The notes beneath the pieces were generated by a model. It ran no database searches. It saw only the letters and a list, made by a program, of their open reading frames with translations, and was not told where the DNA came from. DNA of 64,000 nucleotides from Chitinophagaceae bacterium (lineage in GTDB: Bacteria; Bacteroidota; Bacteroidia; Chitinophagales; Chitinophagaceae), in the NCBI GenBank assembly GCA_016721385.1, contig JADKIE010000001.1, positions 924,501 to 988,500 on the forward strand, written 5' to 3'. Below, in pieces: positions 1-9,859 of this stretch. A program made the position numbers and the translations under genes. How positions within the stretch are numbered: position 1 is the first letter of the stretch; every line of letters begins with the position of its first letter.

Positions 1-146
1 CCGAAGCTTCTTTACAAGCAAGATTAAATAAAGCCGCTTACGAACTTTCGTTTAAAGAGCATTTTAATAAAATTGTTACCAACAACAATTTAACAGAAGC
101 TTGTACACATGCACAGGAAATAGTTGATGAATTCATTAATAAATAG
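1..146 (+). CDS. gmk: Guanylate kinase, C-terminal end (partial)
   Basis: The reading frame is open from base 3 to a TAG at 144-146 and gives about 47 residues. They resemble the helical C-terminus of guanylate kinase: a segment around RLNKAAYELSFKEHF, then a short valine strand and a final acidic helix. Guanylate kinase phosphorylates GMP to GDP with ATP in the cytoplasm. The P-loop and GMP-binding parts lie outside the window, so the call rests on the tail alone. It is the first gene of a + strand run, 31 bases before the next start. Confidence 0.6.
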   Translation, partial: EASLQARLNKAAYELSFKEHFNKIVTNNNLTEACTHAQEIVDEFINK

Positions 147-177
147 TGCATTAATTTAAGTTTTGTATTTTTATAAT

Positions 178-1458
178 ATGGAATACTGGATGCCTTTAAT
201 TGCAATTGCTTTTTCGTTGTTACTAATTGGCTTTTTTGCCGGTATCGAAATAGCTTTTGTGTCGGCAAATAAACTATCAATTGAGTTAAACAGAAAGCAA
301 GGCTCATATACAGGAAAAGTATGGGCAGCGTATGCCGATAAGCCTGCAAAGTTTATTGGAACAACACTTATAGGCATAAATATTTTAATGGTTATTTACG
401 GCTTACTTTGGAGTAACCTTACTGATCCACTTTGGAAACTTAGCATTTGGCAAAAATGGAGTATTGATAATACATATATACGCCTTTTATTAGAAACCAT
501 TTTATCTACCATTACGCTACTTTTTTTTGAGTTTATTTTTAAAGCTGTTTTTAAAGCAAAAAGCAACAGTATTTTAAAAAACGGGTTTTTAACATCATTA
601 ATGCAATTTTTTTATGCAGCATTTTCGGGCATTGCACACTTTTTTGTAGAAATAGCCGAGTGGATATTGAAATACATTTTTAATGTAAAACTTAACGAAA
701 AAAAAGAAGTGTTTAGCAAAATGGATTTGGAGTATTTTATGCAGCAAAATAAAACGAATGAGCAGGAAGAAACAAGTGAGATAAATAAAGAATTGTTTGA
801 AAATGCCCTATCGCTTAGCGAAGTAAAATTAAGAGAGTGCCTTATACCTCGTAAGGAAATTGAAGCTATTAAAATTAATACGCCCATTGAAGAGGTGAAA
901 AATAAATTTATTAAAACACAATTAAGCAAGTTGGTTGTGTATGACGATAGTATAGATTCAATTGTTGGCTATGCACACCAATTAGATTTATTTAAAAAGC
1001 CTGCAACCTTACAGGAAATTTTGTTACCTATACCAACAGTACCCGAAAGTATGAGTGCTACCGATTTAATGAATAAATTTACCAAAGAAAGAAAAAGTAT
1101 TGCCTGGGTAGTAGACGAATTTGGAGGCACTGCAGGTATTGTTACTATGGAAGATCTGCTGGAAGAAATTTTTGGCGATATTAAAGATGAATACGATACC
1201 GAAGAATTTGTTGATAAACAATTAGCTACAAACGAATATATTTTTAGCGGCAGATTAGAGCTTGACTTTATTGCAGAGAAATACGATTTGGTTTTTTCGG
1301 ACAATGAAGAAGCTGAAACTTTATCGGGTTATATTATTCAAAACAATGAGCAAATTCCCAAACAAAAAGACAGAATAATTATAGGTAATTACCAGTACGA
1401 TATTTTAAACGTAAGCGATACCAGAATAGAAACTGTAAAACTAAAAGTGCTAAAGTAA
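178..1458 (+). CDS. CNNM/CorC (hemolysin C) family membrane protein, GldE-like
   Basis: A protein of 426 residues. An N-terminal DUF21/CNNM membrane domain has hydrophobic segments in the first ~150 residues, starting with one at about 5-27. A CBS-pair region follows, then the signature around residues 311-340 (VVDEFGGTAGIVTMEDLLEE), and a C-terminal CorC_HlyC domain. The family is implicated in Mg/Co ion handling; the Bacteroidota paralogue GldE has the same architecture and is linked to gliding. The ATG at 178 is preferred to the in-frame TTG at 163 because the membrane segment begins directly after it. Which paralogue this is cannot be decided from sequence alone. The gene is intact. Confidence 0.85.
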   Translation: MEYWMPLIAIAFSLLLIGFFAGIEIAFVSANKLSIELNRKQGSYTGKVWAAYADKPAKFIGTTLIGINILMVIYGLLWSNLTDPLWKLSIWQKWSIDNTYIRLLLETILSTITLLFFEFIFKAVFKAKSNSILKNGFLTSLMQFFYAAFSGIAHFFVEIAEWILKYIFNVKLNEKKEVFSKMDLEYFMQQNKTNEQEETSEINKELFENALSLSEVKLRECLIPRKEIEAIKINTPIEEVKNKFIKTQLSKLVVYDDSIDSIVGYAHQLDLFKKPATLQEILLPIPTVPESMSATDLMNKFTKERKSIAWVVDEFGGTAGIVTMEDLLEEIFGDIKDEYDTEEFVDKQLATNEYIFSGRLELDFIAEKYDLVFSDNEEAETLSGYIIQNNEQIPKQKDRIIIGNYQYDILNVSDTRIETVKLKVLK

Positions 1459-1482
1459 CTCCATTCTTTACCACACATCTGC

Positions 1483-2607
1483 ATGATAATTGTTATAAAC
1501 ACTCACTCGTTAATAAAGGATGATGATGCCGCTAACTTTGTTGCAGAGAGTTTTATTCACTTGGCGCAACAACACCCAAAGCATCAGTTTATTTTTTTGG
1601 CAGAAAGTAAAAATAATTTTAATTATATATTAAATAGTAATTGCTCCGTAACAGAAATTGGCAAAGCTCCCGTCAATAATTTACTTTGGAAATACTGGTA
1701 TAATTACAAAATACCTGGCGTATTAAAAAGGCTAAAAGCAAACGCTTATATTAGCCTTAATGGTATTTATTGCTTAAGAACAACTGTGCCGCAATACATG
1801 TTGCTACAGCATGTAAGCTTATCTGATGGCAATTCAATCTTTTCAAAAAAAATTACGCAATATTATAAAAACAACGCTTCAGAATATCTTTGCAAAGCAA
1901 AAAAAATATGGATAACATCGGAGGAGGTCAAACATAAGTTAGCAACAATGTATTCTATTGATGAAGTAAATATTGGTTTGTTACCTCTGGCAATTAATCA
2001 AAATTTTATTCCATTAAGTTGGGAAGATCAAATAGCTATTAAATCCAACACTACAAATGGAAAAGATTATTTTTTAGTGAAAAGCGATTCATTGTTAGTA
2101 GAAAATTTTATCCTTTTGCTTAAAGCTTTTTCTAAATTTAAAAAGTGGCAAAAAAGTAGTTTGCAATTGATAATTATATCTATCCAAAATAAAAATATAC
2201 ACCAATTAAAACAGCAACTTACTTCGTACAAATACAAAGAAGATGTTCAATTGCTTACTGATATTACTGCACAAGACTATGCAAAACTACTTGCAGCATC
2301 TTACGCATTTATTTACCCTTATTTTCAAAGCAATTTGCCTATTGCCATTTTACAAGCTTTGCAATGCAAAATACCAGTAGTAACACAAAATATTAATAAT
2401 ATTAACTTAACTTTTGCTGATTCTGTTGAATATGTAAATGCAAATAAAATAGATGATATTGCCGCTAAAATGATTTTGTTGTATAAAGATGAAAACAGCA
2501 GAAACAATTTGATAGAAAAGGGGAAAATAATTGCAGCAAACTACCATTGGAACAACACTTGCTCAACTTTATGGGAGGCAATTTCAATAAGCCCCGATGC
2601 AATTTAA
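1483..2607 (+). CDS. GT4-like glycosyltransferase with altered catalytic motif
   Basis: A protein of 374 residues with the two-domain layout of a group 1 (GT4) glycosyltransferase: an N-terminal acceptor half and a C-terminal donor half ending in the usual IPVV strand and helices. No signal peptide is visible, so it is probably cytoplasmic or peripheral. In the donor-binding segment (about residues 280-298, LPIAILQALQCKIPVV) the two glutamates of the usual EX7E motif are replaced, by Ser near 283 and Gln near 291 in my alignment by eye. It may use a different donor geometry or be inactive. The gene is intact and lies between the CNNM gene and gldC. Confidence 0.7.
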   Translation: MIIVINTHSLIKDDDAANFVAESFIHLAQQHPKHQFIFLAESKNNFNYILNSNCSVTEIGKAPVNNLLWKYWYNYKIPGVLKRLKANAYISLNGIYCLRTTVPQYMLLQHVSLSDGNSIFSKKITQYYKNNASEYLCKAKKIWITSEEVKHKLATMYSIDEVNIGLLPLAINQNFIPLSWEDQIAIKSNTTNGKDYFLVKSDSLLVENFILLLKAFSKFKKWQKSSLQLIIISIQNKNIHQLKQQLTSYKYKEDVQLLTDITAQDYAKLLAASYAFIYPYFQSNLPIAILQALQCKIPVVTQNINNINLTFADSVEYVNANKIDDIAAKMILLYKDENSRNNLIEKGKIIAANYHWNNTCSTLWEAISISPDAI

Positions 2608-2624
2608 CTAATCCTCAAAGACAT

Positions 2625-2632
2625 TACCTTTG
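2625..2632 (+). promoter_or_regulatory. Putative Bacteroidota -7 promoter box for gldC
   Basis: TACCTTTG matches the Bacteroidota -7 consensus TAnnTTTG and lies 24 bases before the gldC start, in the short gap after the glycosyltransferase gene. No good TTTG -33 element was identified, so this is a moderate call. Confidence 0.45.
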
Positions 2633-2655
2633 CATTTGTAAACAATATATAGAAT

Positions 2656-2985
2656 ATGAATAAATCTACTATAACAATTGACGTTTTACTTGACCCAAAC
2701 AAAGTACCTGAGCAAATTATATGGCAAGCCAGCGATAGCAGTGCCGATATGGCCCAAAAAGCAAAAGCCATGAGTATTGCATTTTGGGACAGTGCTGATA
2801 AAACTGCCTTACGAATTGATTTATGGACAAAAGAAATGATGATAGATGAAATGGCGGATTTCTATTTTCAAATGCTTATGAGCATGGCCGATACCTTTAA
2901 CAGAGCAACGCATCAACAAGAGTTAAGCAATGAAATGAAAACATTTGCTAAAAGTTTTTTGAAAAATTCAGGGCTATACAATTAA
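2656..2985 (+). CDS. gldC: Gliding motility protein GldC
   Basis: A protein of 109 residues matching the small GldC family by its opening (MNKSTITIDVLLDPNKVPEQ) and by the region IIWQASDS followed by AKAMSIAFWD and LRIDLWTKEM. It is acidic, has no signal peptide or membrane segment, and is usual family length. GldC is needed for full gliding in Flavobacterium and is conserved in Bacteroidota, including non-gliders; its biochemistry is unresolved. GldH is also in this window (37.0-37.5 kb) but in a different unit. Confidence 0.9.
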   Translation: MNKSTITIDVLLDPNKVPEQIIWQASDSSADMAQKAKAMSIAFWDSADKTALRIDLWTKEMMIDEMADFYFQMLMSMADTFNRATHQQELSNEMKTFAKSFLKNSGLYN

Positions 2986-3032
2986 AAGAAAATGCACAAT
3001 AACTAAAATATAAATTTTTAAATACTATTGAT

Positions 3033-3485
3033 ATGAGTTTAGAACAAAAGATAATGGCCGAAATGAAAGACGCCATGAAAAGTAAAAATGAAGCTGTGTT
3101 ACGTGGATTAAGAGCTATTAAAGCAGAAATCATAAAAGCTAAAACCGAACCCGGAGCCGGCGGCGAAATTGATGAAGCAACGGAGCAAAAGTTTTTACAG
3201 AAAATGATGAAGCAACGTAAAGATTCGTTGGAAATTTTTGAAAAACAGGGAAGGGAAGATTTAGCTGTTAAAGAAAGAGAGGAAATGGCTGTTATTGAAA
3301 AGTTTTTACCCAAACAATTAACCGAATCAGAAATAAAAGATGCTGTTGCTAAAATAATTGCCGAAACTGGCGCTAGCTCAGCAGCCGATTTAGGTAAAGT
3401 AATGGGCGTAGCCAGTAAACAATTAGCCGGCCTTGCCGATGGAAAAACTATCAGCGGCATTGTAAAAGAACTTTTAACCAGTTAA
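3033..3485 (+). CDS. GatB/YqeY domain protein
   Basis: A protein of 150 residues, full YqeY length. It begins with the helical MSLEQKIMAEMKDAMKSKN segment and ends with the small helical domain shared with the GatB tail (LGKVMGVASKQLAGLADGK, then ISGIVKELL). The domain is thought to bind tRNA, as in the GatCAB amidotransferase; the stand-alone protein's role is not settled. It ends 2 bases before the next gene, so the two are probably cotranscribed. The gene is intact. Confidence 0.9.
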   Translation: MSLEQKIMAEMKDAMKSKNEAVLRGLRAIKAEIIKAKTEPGAGGEIDEATEQKFLQKMMKQRKDSLEIFEKQGREDLAVKEREEMAVIEKFLPKQLTESEIKDAVAKIIAETGASSAADLGKVMGVASKQLAGLADGKTISGIVKELLTS

Positions 3486-3487
3486 AT

Positions 3488-4027
3488 ATGTTTATCGACA
3501 TCATTTTTGCTGCTATACTAATTTTAGCTTGCATTAAAGGCTTTCAAAAAGGATTGATTGTAGCATTATTTTCAATTTTAGCCTTTATTGTTGGCCTTGC
3601 GGCTGCGTTAAAATTATCTGCAGCAGTTGCAGGCTGGTTGGGTAATAGTATAAGTGTATCTGCAAAATGGTTGCCTTTTATTGCTTTTGCCGTTGTCTTT
3701 TTACTTGTAGTACTATTGGTGAAAATGGGTGCAAAAATTATAGAAAAAACTTTTCAAATGGCTTTGCTGGGTTGGATTAACAGACTTGGTGGCATTGTTT
3801 TTTTTCTGGCATTATACACCATAATATTCAGTATTTTTTTGTTTTATGCCGAAAAGGTGCAGCTCATTCAACCATCAGTAATACAAGCATCTGCAACATA
3901 TTCTATAATACAGCCTTGGGGGCCAAAAGTTATAAATGGCATAGGTGTTGTTATTCCAATTTTTAAAGATATGTTTACCGATTTAAGCAATTTTTTTGGA
4001 ACCGTTTCTACTAAAATTCCTCAATAA
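3488..4027 (+). CDS. CvpA family membrane protein
   Basis: A protein of 179 residues with about four hydrophobic segments (near 1-20, 28-50, 58-80 and 95-120) and the CvpA-like opening MFIDIIFAAILILACIKGFQ with a following KGLI turn. CvpA proteins are inner-membrane proteins linked to colicin V production and envelope stress tolerance; the molecular role is unclear. The start lies 2 bases after the yqeY stop, which supports an operon. The gene is intact. Confidence 0.85.
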   Translation: MFIDIIFAAILILACIKGFQKGLIVALFSILAFIVGLAAALKLSAAVAGWLGNSISVSAKWLPFIAFAVVFLLVVLLVKMGAKIIEKTFQMALLGWINRLGGIVFFLALYTIIFSIFLFYAEKVQLIQPSVIQASATYSIIQPWGPKVINGIGVVIPIFKDMFTDLSNFFGTVSTKIPQ

Positions 4028-4134
4028 TTTTTTAAAACATTTTAATTAAACGCTCAGTTTACACTTTTATACCGTTTTTTTGCTTCAAATCAATTATTTT
4101 GCAACTAATTTATCAATACAACGATAACTAACTA

Positions 4135-4908
4135 ATGAGCTACGAAATAAAACAAGACGGGAAATTTAAATTTATAGAGGTTGGCGAAGGAGAACCGCTT
4201 ATTTTACATGGTTTATTTGGGGCATTAAGTAATTTTGAACCACTTATTGAATACTTTAGAAAACGAAACAAAGTAATTGTACCTATGCTTCCATTGTTGG
4301 AGTTAGATTTGCTTCATACATCTGTTGGAGGTTTGCAAAAATTTGTACAAAAATTTATTGAGCATCGCAAATACACTAATATACATTTACTGGGCAACTC
4401 TTTAGGCGGCCACGTAGCATTAGTGTATATTTTAAAACATCCGGAGCATGTTAAATCACTTATACTAACCGGAAGCTCGGGCTTGTTTGAAAACGGTATG
4501 GGCGACTCTTATCCAAAACGTGGCGATAAAGAATACATACGAAATAAAACTGCTTTAACTTTTTACGATCCTGCAATGGCAACCGAAGAGTTGGTAAATG
4601 AGGTGTTTGAAATAACCAACAACCGTTTAAAAGTTATTAAAATTATTGCATTGGCAAAAAGCGCCATACGCAATAATTTAGGCGAAGAGTTAAATCAGGT
4701 AAAACAGCCTACTTGCCTGATTTGGGGCAACAATGATACCATTACACCTCCATTTGTAGGTAAAGAGTTTAATAAATTAATACCTAACAGCGAATTGCAT
4801 TTTATTGATAAATGTGGGCATGCTCCTATGATGGAGGTGCCTGATGAATTTAATAAAATATTAAGCACCTTTTTAGATAAATTAAGCAGCCCTGCTGCAA
4901 CGGTTTAA
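4135..4908 (+). CDS. Alpha/beta hydrolase
   Basis: A protein of 257 residues with an alpha/beta-hydrolase fold: an HGLFG oxyanion turn near residue 24, the nucleophile elbow GNSLGGH near residue 87, a late acid in GNNDTITPP and the catalytic His in CGHAPMME. No signal peptide is seen, so it is cytoplasmic. The layout resembles the MhpC/esterase-type enzymes; the substrate cannot be predicted. The gene is intact, with its own start 107 bases after cvpA. Confidence 0.85.
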   Translation: MSYEIKQDGKFKFIEVGEGEPLILHGLFGALSNFEPLIEYFRKRNKVIVPMLPLLELDLLHTSVGGLQKFVQKFIEHRKYTNIHLLGNSLGGHVALVYILKHPEHVKSLILTGSSGLFENGMGDSYPKRGDKEYIRNKTALTFYDPAMATEELVNEVFEITNNRLKVIKIIALAKSAIRNNLGEELNQVKQPTCLIWGNNDTITPPFVGKEFNKLIPNSELHFIDKCGHAPMMEVPDEFNKILSTFLDKLSSPAATV

Positions 4909-4996
4909 CAAAAATTTTTGTCCTTCTTTGTATATAAACAAGTGTAAAGTGCGTCTTATTATTAAATGCTATTACATTATTAATACAAAATAACAG

Positions 4997-5659
4997 ATGC
5001 TTACAGTAGAACTCATAAACAGCAATATTCCCCGATTACAACTACAAGACTCGGTAAGTAAAGCATTGCAATTAATCAAGGATTTTAGAGTTACACATTT
5101 ACCTGTGGTAGCCGAAAACAAGTATTTAGGCATGGTAAGTGAAGAAGATTTATTGGATGCCGAAGAAGAAAAAATGCCAATTGAGCTACTACAAGAACAC
5201 TTTATAAATCCATTTGTTTTTGATAATGAGCATTTTTTAAGTGCAGTAAATTGCAGCAACCAATTTGATACTTCGGTAGTACCGGTTGTAAACGAAAGTA
5301 AAGATTTGCTTGGTGTAATTACAAGTACAGATTTACTTAAAACTCTGGGCAATTTTGCCGGCACCAACGAAATTGGTGGCATTATTGTTTTAGAAATGGA
5401 AAGAAGCCAATTTTCTATTTCGGAAATCAGCCGTATTGTAGAAAGTAATGATGCTACTATTTTGCATTTAAATACAACCGTACAAAATGATACCGGCTTA
5501 TTTACAGTAACATTACACATTAATAAAAAAGAAATTTCTGCAATAGTATCTACATTTGAAAGATACGAATATGATGTGTTATATTTCTTTGGAACAGAAA
5601 ATTTTGAAAACGAAATACACAGCAATTATAAGCATCTTATGAATTATTTAGATATTTAA
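4997..5659 (+). CDS. CBS-domain protein
   Basis: A protein of 220 residues. Two CBS motifs occupy about residues 1-125 (for example VTHLPVVAENKYLGMVSEED and TSVVPVVNESKDLLGVITS), followed by a C-terminal ACT-like region (about 130-210) with alternating strands and helices. CBS pairs bind adenosyl ligands and regulate partner activity. In many Bacteroidota a CBS protein sits next to nadK, as it does here with one barrel gene between. The target is unknown. The gene is intact. Confidence 0.8.
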   Translation: MLTVELINSNIPRLQLQDSVSKALQLIKDFRVTHLPVVAENKYLGMVSEEDLLDAEEEKMPIELLQEHFINPFVFDNEHFLSAVNCSNQFDTSVVPVVNESKDLLGVITSTDLLKTLGNFAGTNEIGGIIVLEMERSQFSISEISRIVESNDATILHLNTTVQNDTGLFTVTLHINKKEISAIVSTFERYEYDVLYFFGTENFENEIHSNYKHLMNYLDI

Positions 5660-5736
5660 GTTATCCTTCTTAACAACTGTTCATATTACGCTTTTATCCT
5701 TTATTTTTACTCAAATAGCATACAACCAAGGATAAA

Positions 5737-7221
5737 ATGAAAGTGCATAAGCATATAATTTTTTGTTTTCTTTTAATATTGATAAGCTGCACTTCTTTTT
5801 CGCAACTCTCTTTTAAGAAAAATATTGATATCCATATTGATACCAGCTTTTTTCCTTCCATTGATTCTATATATCATTTACACATTAACAACGTAAGCAT
5901 AAAGGGCAACAAAAAAACAAAAGACTATGTTATTTTGAGAGAAGCACAGGTAAAGCCAGGCGACTCTATTAATACTGTAAATCTTTATAATATTATAGAA
6001 CAAGCAAGGCAAAATATTTACAACACTACCCTTTTTACCGAAGTAAAAATTAATACCATAGCCATTGATGCTTTTAATATGAATATTGAAATTATAGTGA
6101 AAGAAAAATGGTACATTTTTCCTACACCACAATTTAAATTGGTTGACAGAAATTATAAGGAGTGGAGTAAGGTTTATCATAGAGATTTACAAAGAGTAAT
6201 TTATGGAGTAAAATTTGCACACTATAATTTAAGCGGAAGAAGAGATCAATTAAGAGTATATTTTGTAAACGGCTACAGCAGAGGTGTAGCAATATCGTAC
6301 ACAGCGCCTTACAGTAATAATAAACTTACCGAAGGCTTTTCGGTAGGTATAAATTTTGCACAAGGCCGGGAAATTAATTATGGAACATCATATAGTAATA
6401 AGCTGTTGTTTTTTTCGGAAAAACCAATTAATGCAAACATAAATTCGTTAATTAGCAAAGGGTTTTCATTTAGTGCTTCTTACCGTAAAAGAAAAGGCAT
6501 CTTTAATACACACATTTTTAATGCTTCATACTCATACTTGAACGTTACTGATTCTATAAAAATTAAATACAATCCCAATTATTTTGGCAACACATCTTCA
6601 TCCATTTCATTCCCCGATTTTTCATATACATATGCACATAACAAAGTAGATAATATAGCTTATCCATTAATAGGTAAATCTATGTTTCTTACACTTAACA
6701 AAAGAGGGCTGGGCTTTACGGGCAAAGCAAATATGTTTGCCGTTCAGGCAGGATATAATAAGTTTATTGATTTAGGTAAAGAATGGTATTTAATAAGCAG
6801 TTCAATGGCATCTGTAAAACTACCATTTACACAACCGTATATTAACCAACGAGGGCTTGGCTTTGGTGGTGCGGTATTAAGAGGACTTGAGTTATATGCC
6901 ATTGATGGTGTGGCATTTGCCATATCTAAAACAACTTTAAAAAAGAAAATCGCTGCTTTTAATTTGCGATTACCTTTTGCCATCCCTTTTTTCTTAAAAG
7001 GTAAAGAAAAAATCCCCTTTTCTTTTTATGCTAAAACCTATACCGATTTAGGCTATAGTTACAATAAAACAAACGATTCCTTTTTGAATAGAAGGTTTTT
7101 ATACACAGCAGGCATTGGATTAGATGTATTAACTTTTTACGATTTTGTAATACGAGTAGAGTATAGTATTAACCAATTAAACGAAAAGGGGCTATTTTTA
7201 CGTGTTCAAACAGGCTTATAA
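5737..7221 (+). CDS. TamA/BamA-like outer-membrane barrel protein
   Basis: A protein of 494 residues. An N-terminal signal peptide contains ISCTSFSQ near residues 16-23. A POTRA-like domain (about 45-120) has the typical phrase VSIKGNKKTKDYVILREAQV, and the remainder is an Omp85-type beta barrel. One visible POTRA makes it shorter than BamA and closer to the small TamA/Omp85 proteins. It should sit in the outer membrane and help insert or translocate proteins. The gene is intact and lies 28 bases upstream of nadK. Confidence 0.8.
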   Translation: MKVHKHIIFCFLLILISCTSFSQLSFKKNIDIHIDTSFFPSIDSIYHLHINNVSIKGNKKTKDYVILREAQVKPGDSINTVNLYNIIEQARQNIYNTTLFTEVKINTIAIDAFNMNIEIIVKEKWYIFPTPQFKLVDRNYKEWSKVYHRDLQRVIYGVKFAHYNLSGRRDQLRVYFVNGYSRGVAISYTAPYSNNKLTEGFSVGINFAQGREINYGTSYSNKLLFFSEKPINANINSLISKGFSFSASYRKRKGIFNTHIFNASYSYLNVTDSIKIKYNPNYFGNTSSSISFPDFSYTYAHNKVDNIAYPLIGKSMFLTLNKRGLGFTGKANMFAVQAGYNKFIDLGKEWYLISSSMASVKLPFTQPYINQRGLGFGGAVLRGLELYAIDGVAFAISKTTLKKKIAAFNLRLPFAIPFFLKGKEKIPFSFYAKTYTDLGYSYNKTNDSFLNRRFLYTAGIGLDVLTFYDFVIRVEYSINQLNEKGLFLRVQTGL

Positions 7222-7249
7222 TAATTTTGCTCATCCTTATATTTAAACA

Positions 7250-8125
7250 ATGCGTATAGCAATTTATAGCAGAGGAATTGAAAACTCTCAGCACCAAGAT
7301 TTTAATATGCTGTTACTTGAACTTGAAAAGCATGGCGTTGAACCTGTTTTTTTTCAAGATTTTTTTAACCAGTTTTATTCGTCTTTGCAAATAAAAAAAT
7401 ACTCAACTTTTAATTCATCTACCGATTTAGACGAGTCTATAAGTTGCATTATTAGCCTTGGTGGCGATGGTACTTTATTAGATACTGTTACTTTGGTAAA
7501 AGATACAGGCACACCTGTAGTAGGTATTAATTATGGCCGTTTGGGTTTTTTAGCCAATATTGGTAAAGAGGAAATGCAGGCTGCAGTAAAAGCTTTGGTT
7601 AATCAAACCTATGTTTTAGACAAACGAACACTAATACATTTAGAATCTAACATTCCTTTATTTGACGATGTACCTTATGCACTTAATGAATTTTCGTTGC
7701 ATAAAAAAGACACATCGCCAATGATAAAAATTCATACCTATTTAAACGGCGAATTTTTAAATACCTATTGGGCAGATGGGTTGATAGTAGCCACTCCTAC
7801 CGGATCTACAGGCTATTCCTTAAGTTGTAACGGCCCCGTTGTATTCCCCGACAGTAGCAGTTTTGTTATTACACCCATTGCTCCGCACAATTTAAACATA
7901 CGCCCAATTGTTGTGCCCGATAATACCATTATTTCCTTTGAGGTAGAAGGCCGTACAGATGGCTTTATTTGCACATTAGACAGCCGAAGGGAATTAGTAT
8001 CAAAAGAAATTCAATTAGCAGTAAAAAAAGAAAATTTTGATATTAATTTAATACGCCTAAACGAAAATAATTTTTTACAAACGCTGCGTAATAAATTAAG
8101 CTGGGGTTTAGATATAAGAAATTAG
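7250..8125 (+). CDS. nadK: NAD kinase
   Basis: A protein of 291 residues with the NAD kinase GGDGT motif (SLGGDGTLLDT, near 74-84), the YALNEFSL substrate segment and the Gly-rich TPTGSTGYSLSCNGP motif near residues 180-195. It phosphorylates NAD to NADP in the cytoplasm, the sole route to NADP. Length is normal. It follows the barrel gene closely and precedes a two-component system. Confidence 0.95.
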   Translation: MRIAIYSRGIENSQHQDFNMLLLELEKHGVEPVFFQDFFNQFYSSLQIKKYSTFNSSTDLDESISCIISLGGDGTLLDTVTLVKDTGTPVVGINYGRLGFLANIGKEEMQAAVKALVNQTYVLDKRTLIHLESNIPLFDDVPYALNEFSLHKKDTSPMIKIHTYLNGEFLNTYWADGLIVATPTGSTGYSLSCNGPVVFPDSSSFVITPIAPHNLNIRPIVVPDNTIISFEVEGRTDGFICTLDSRRELVSKEIQLAVKKENFDINLIRLNENNFLQTLRNKLSWGLDIRN

Positions 8126-8152
8126 TTCTTTCATATTTTTCGTTTACTAACT

Positions 8153-9131
8153 ATGCAAAAGCAAAAAAAAATACGAACCATTTTTATTATTTACTGGATT
8201 TTTTTGGCGTATATAATTGCTGCATTAATTTGGTGGTTTATTGCCTTAAATGAACAGAATAAGCAAATGACTGCTTTTCAAATTCAGGATTTAAAACCGG
8301 GCAGCCCCTCATTTGCTCAGGAGAAAACTGCTATTTTGGCTTTACAAAAAAGGAAAACAGTACAGTATATTGGCGAAGGAATTACTTTTTTTTTTATTGA
8401 TATTAGCCGGTGCAATATTTATTTTTAGAGCGGTACGCAGGCAATTTAGGTTTAATATGGAGCAGCAAAATTTTATGATGGCACTTACACATGAACTTAA
8501 AACGCCCATTGCAGTTGCCACACTTAATTTAGAAACCCTACAAAAAAGAAAATTAGAAGAACCTCAACAGCAAAAATTAATTCAAAACACTTTACAAGAA
8601 GCTAACAGGTTAAATTCACTTTGTACTAATATGCTTTTATCGTCGCAGATAGATGCATCAAGCTATGCTTTAAATAACGAAGAAGAAAATTTGAGCACAA
8701 TTGTAGAAACAAGTACCAATGAGTATATTAACAGATTTCCAAAATTTCATTTTATTAAAAATATTTCTACTGATATTTTTGTTGGCGGCGATGTAATGCT
8801 TTTACAAATAGCTATTAATAATTTACTCGATAATGCTATTAAATATTCGCCTAAAGAATCCGAAATAAGTGTAAAGCTGCAAGCTCAAAACAACAATGCG
8901 CTTTTACAAGTTGCCGATTTAGGAAAAGGAATAAGCCCGGAAGATAAAGTGAATGTTTTTAAAAAATTCTTTAGAGCCGGAAATACAGCTACAAAAAGTG
9001 CTAAAGGCACAGGACTAGGATTGTATTTAACTAAATTAATTGTTGAAAAACACAAAGGATACATTTCTGTGACAGATAACAATCCCAATGGCAGTATTTT
9101 TGAAATACAATTACCACTGTACATCAATTAA
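8153..9131 (+). CDS. Sensor histidine kinase (frameshifted in this sequence)
   Basis: The N-terminal part (from 8153) has a membrane helix (about 10-30), a short extracytoplasmic segment and the start of a second helix. The rest, in the next frame, completes that helix and adds HisKA (MALTHELKTPIAVA, phospho-acceptor His) and HATPase motifs (NNLLDNAIKYSP, LGKGIS, GTGLGLYLTKLI). The break is at a run of ten T (8386-8395); nine T would give a continuous EGITFFLLILAG. It is almost certainly one gene pairing with the regulator 14 bases downstream. The signal is unknown. Confidence 0.85.
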
Positions 9132-9145
9132 TATAATCGTCTAAA

Positions 9146-9849
9146 ATGAGCAAAAAAAAATCGATATTACTTGTAGAGGATGAAGAAAATTTACAAGAAG
9201 CATTAAAGCTGAACCTTGAGTTGGAAAACTATGAAGTGAGCAGTGCTTATGATGGTGTAGAGGCATTAAAATTAGTGCATCAGGAGTATTTTGATTTAAT
9301 GATTTTAGATGTAATGCTTCCGGAGTTGGATGGCATTAGTGTTTGTGAAGCTGTACGCTTACAACACCCCGATTTACCTATTTTAATTTTAAGTGCTAAA
9401 AACAGCAGTGCTGATAGAATTTTAGGATTAAAAAAAGGTGCAGATGATTATTTGGTTAAACCATTTAATTTAGAAGAGTTGTTATTAAGGGTAAACAAAC
9501 TTTTGGTTAAGAGCGAAAGGCTTAGTACTAAAGAACCCGTGGCAGAAACATATGCTTTTGGGAAAAATATCATAAACTTTAAATCGCTGGAGTGTATTGA
9601 TAAAGATGGCAATAAACTATCGCTTACAAAAAAAGAAGCAATGCTTTTAAAGCTACTTATCGAAAATAAAAACGAAGTTGTTACTCGTGAAAAAATTTTA
9701 CAGGCCGTGTGGGGTTATAATGTATTTCCTACCACCAGAACAATTGATAATTTTATTTTAAATTTCAGAAAATATTTTGAAACAGATAGCCGAAATCCAA
9801 AATACTTTTTTCGGTTAGAGGAATTGGATACAGGTTTATTGAAAACTAA
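9146..9849 (+). CDS. OmpR-family response regulator (C-terminal frameshift)
   Basis: A receiver domain (about 1-120; phospho-acceptor Asp in LMILDVMLPELDG, conserved Lys in DDYLVKPFN) is followed by an OmpR-type winged helix (about 135-230). The frame runs off after PKYFF. Adding one T to the six at 9806-9811 restores the family's usual ending SVRGIGYRFIEN and a TAA at 9847-9849. The longer tail reading to 9934 is therefore rejected. It is the partner of the kinase just upstream. It converges with batD, whose stop is 11 bases away. Confidence 0.88.
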
Positions 9850-9859
9850 CTACAGTTCC

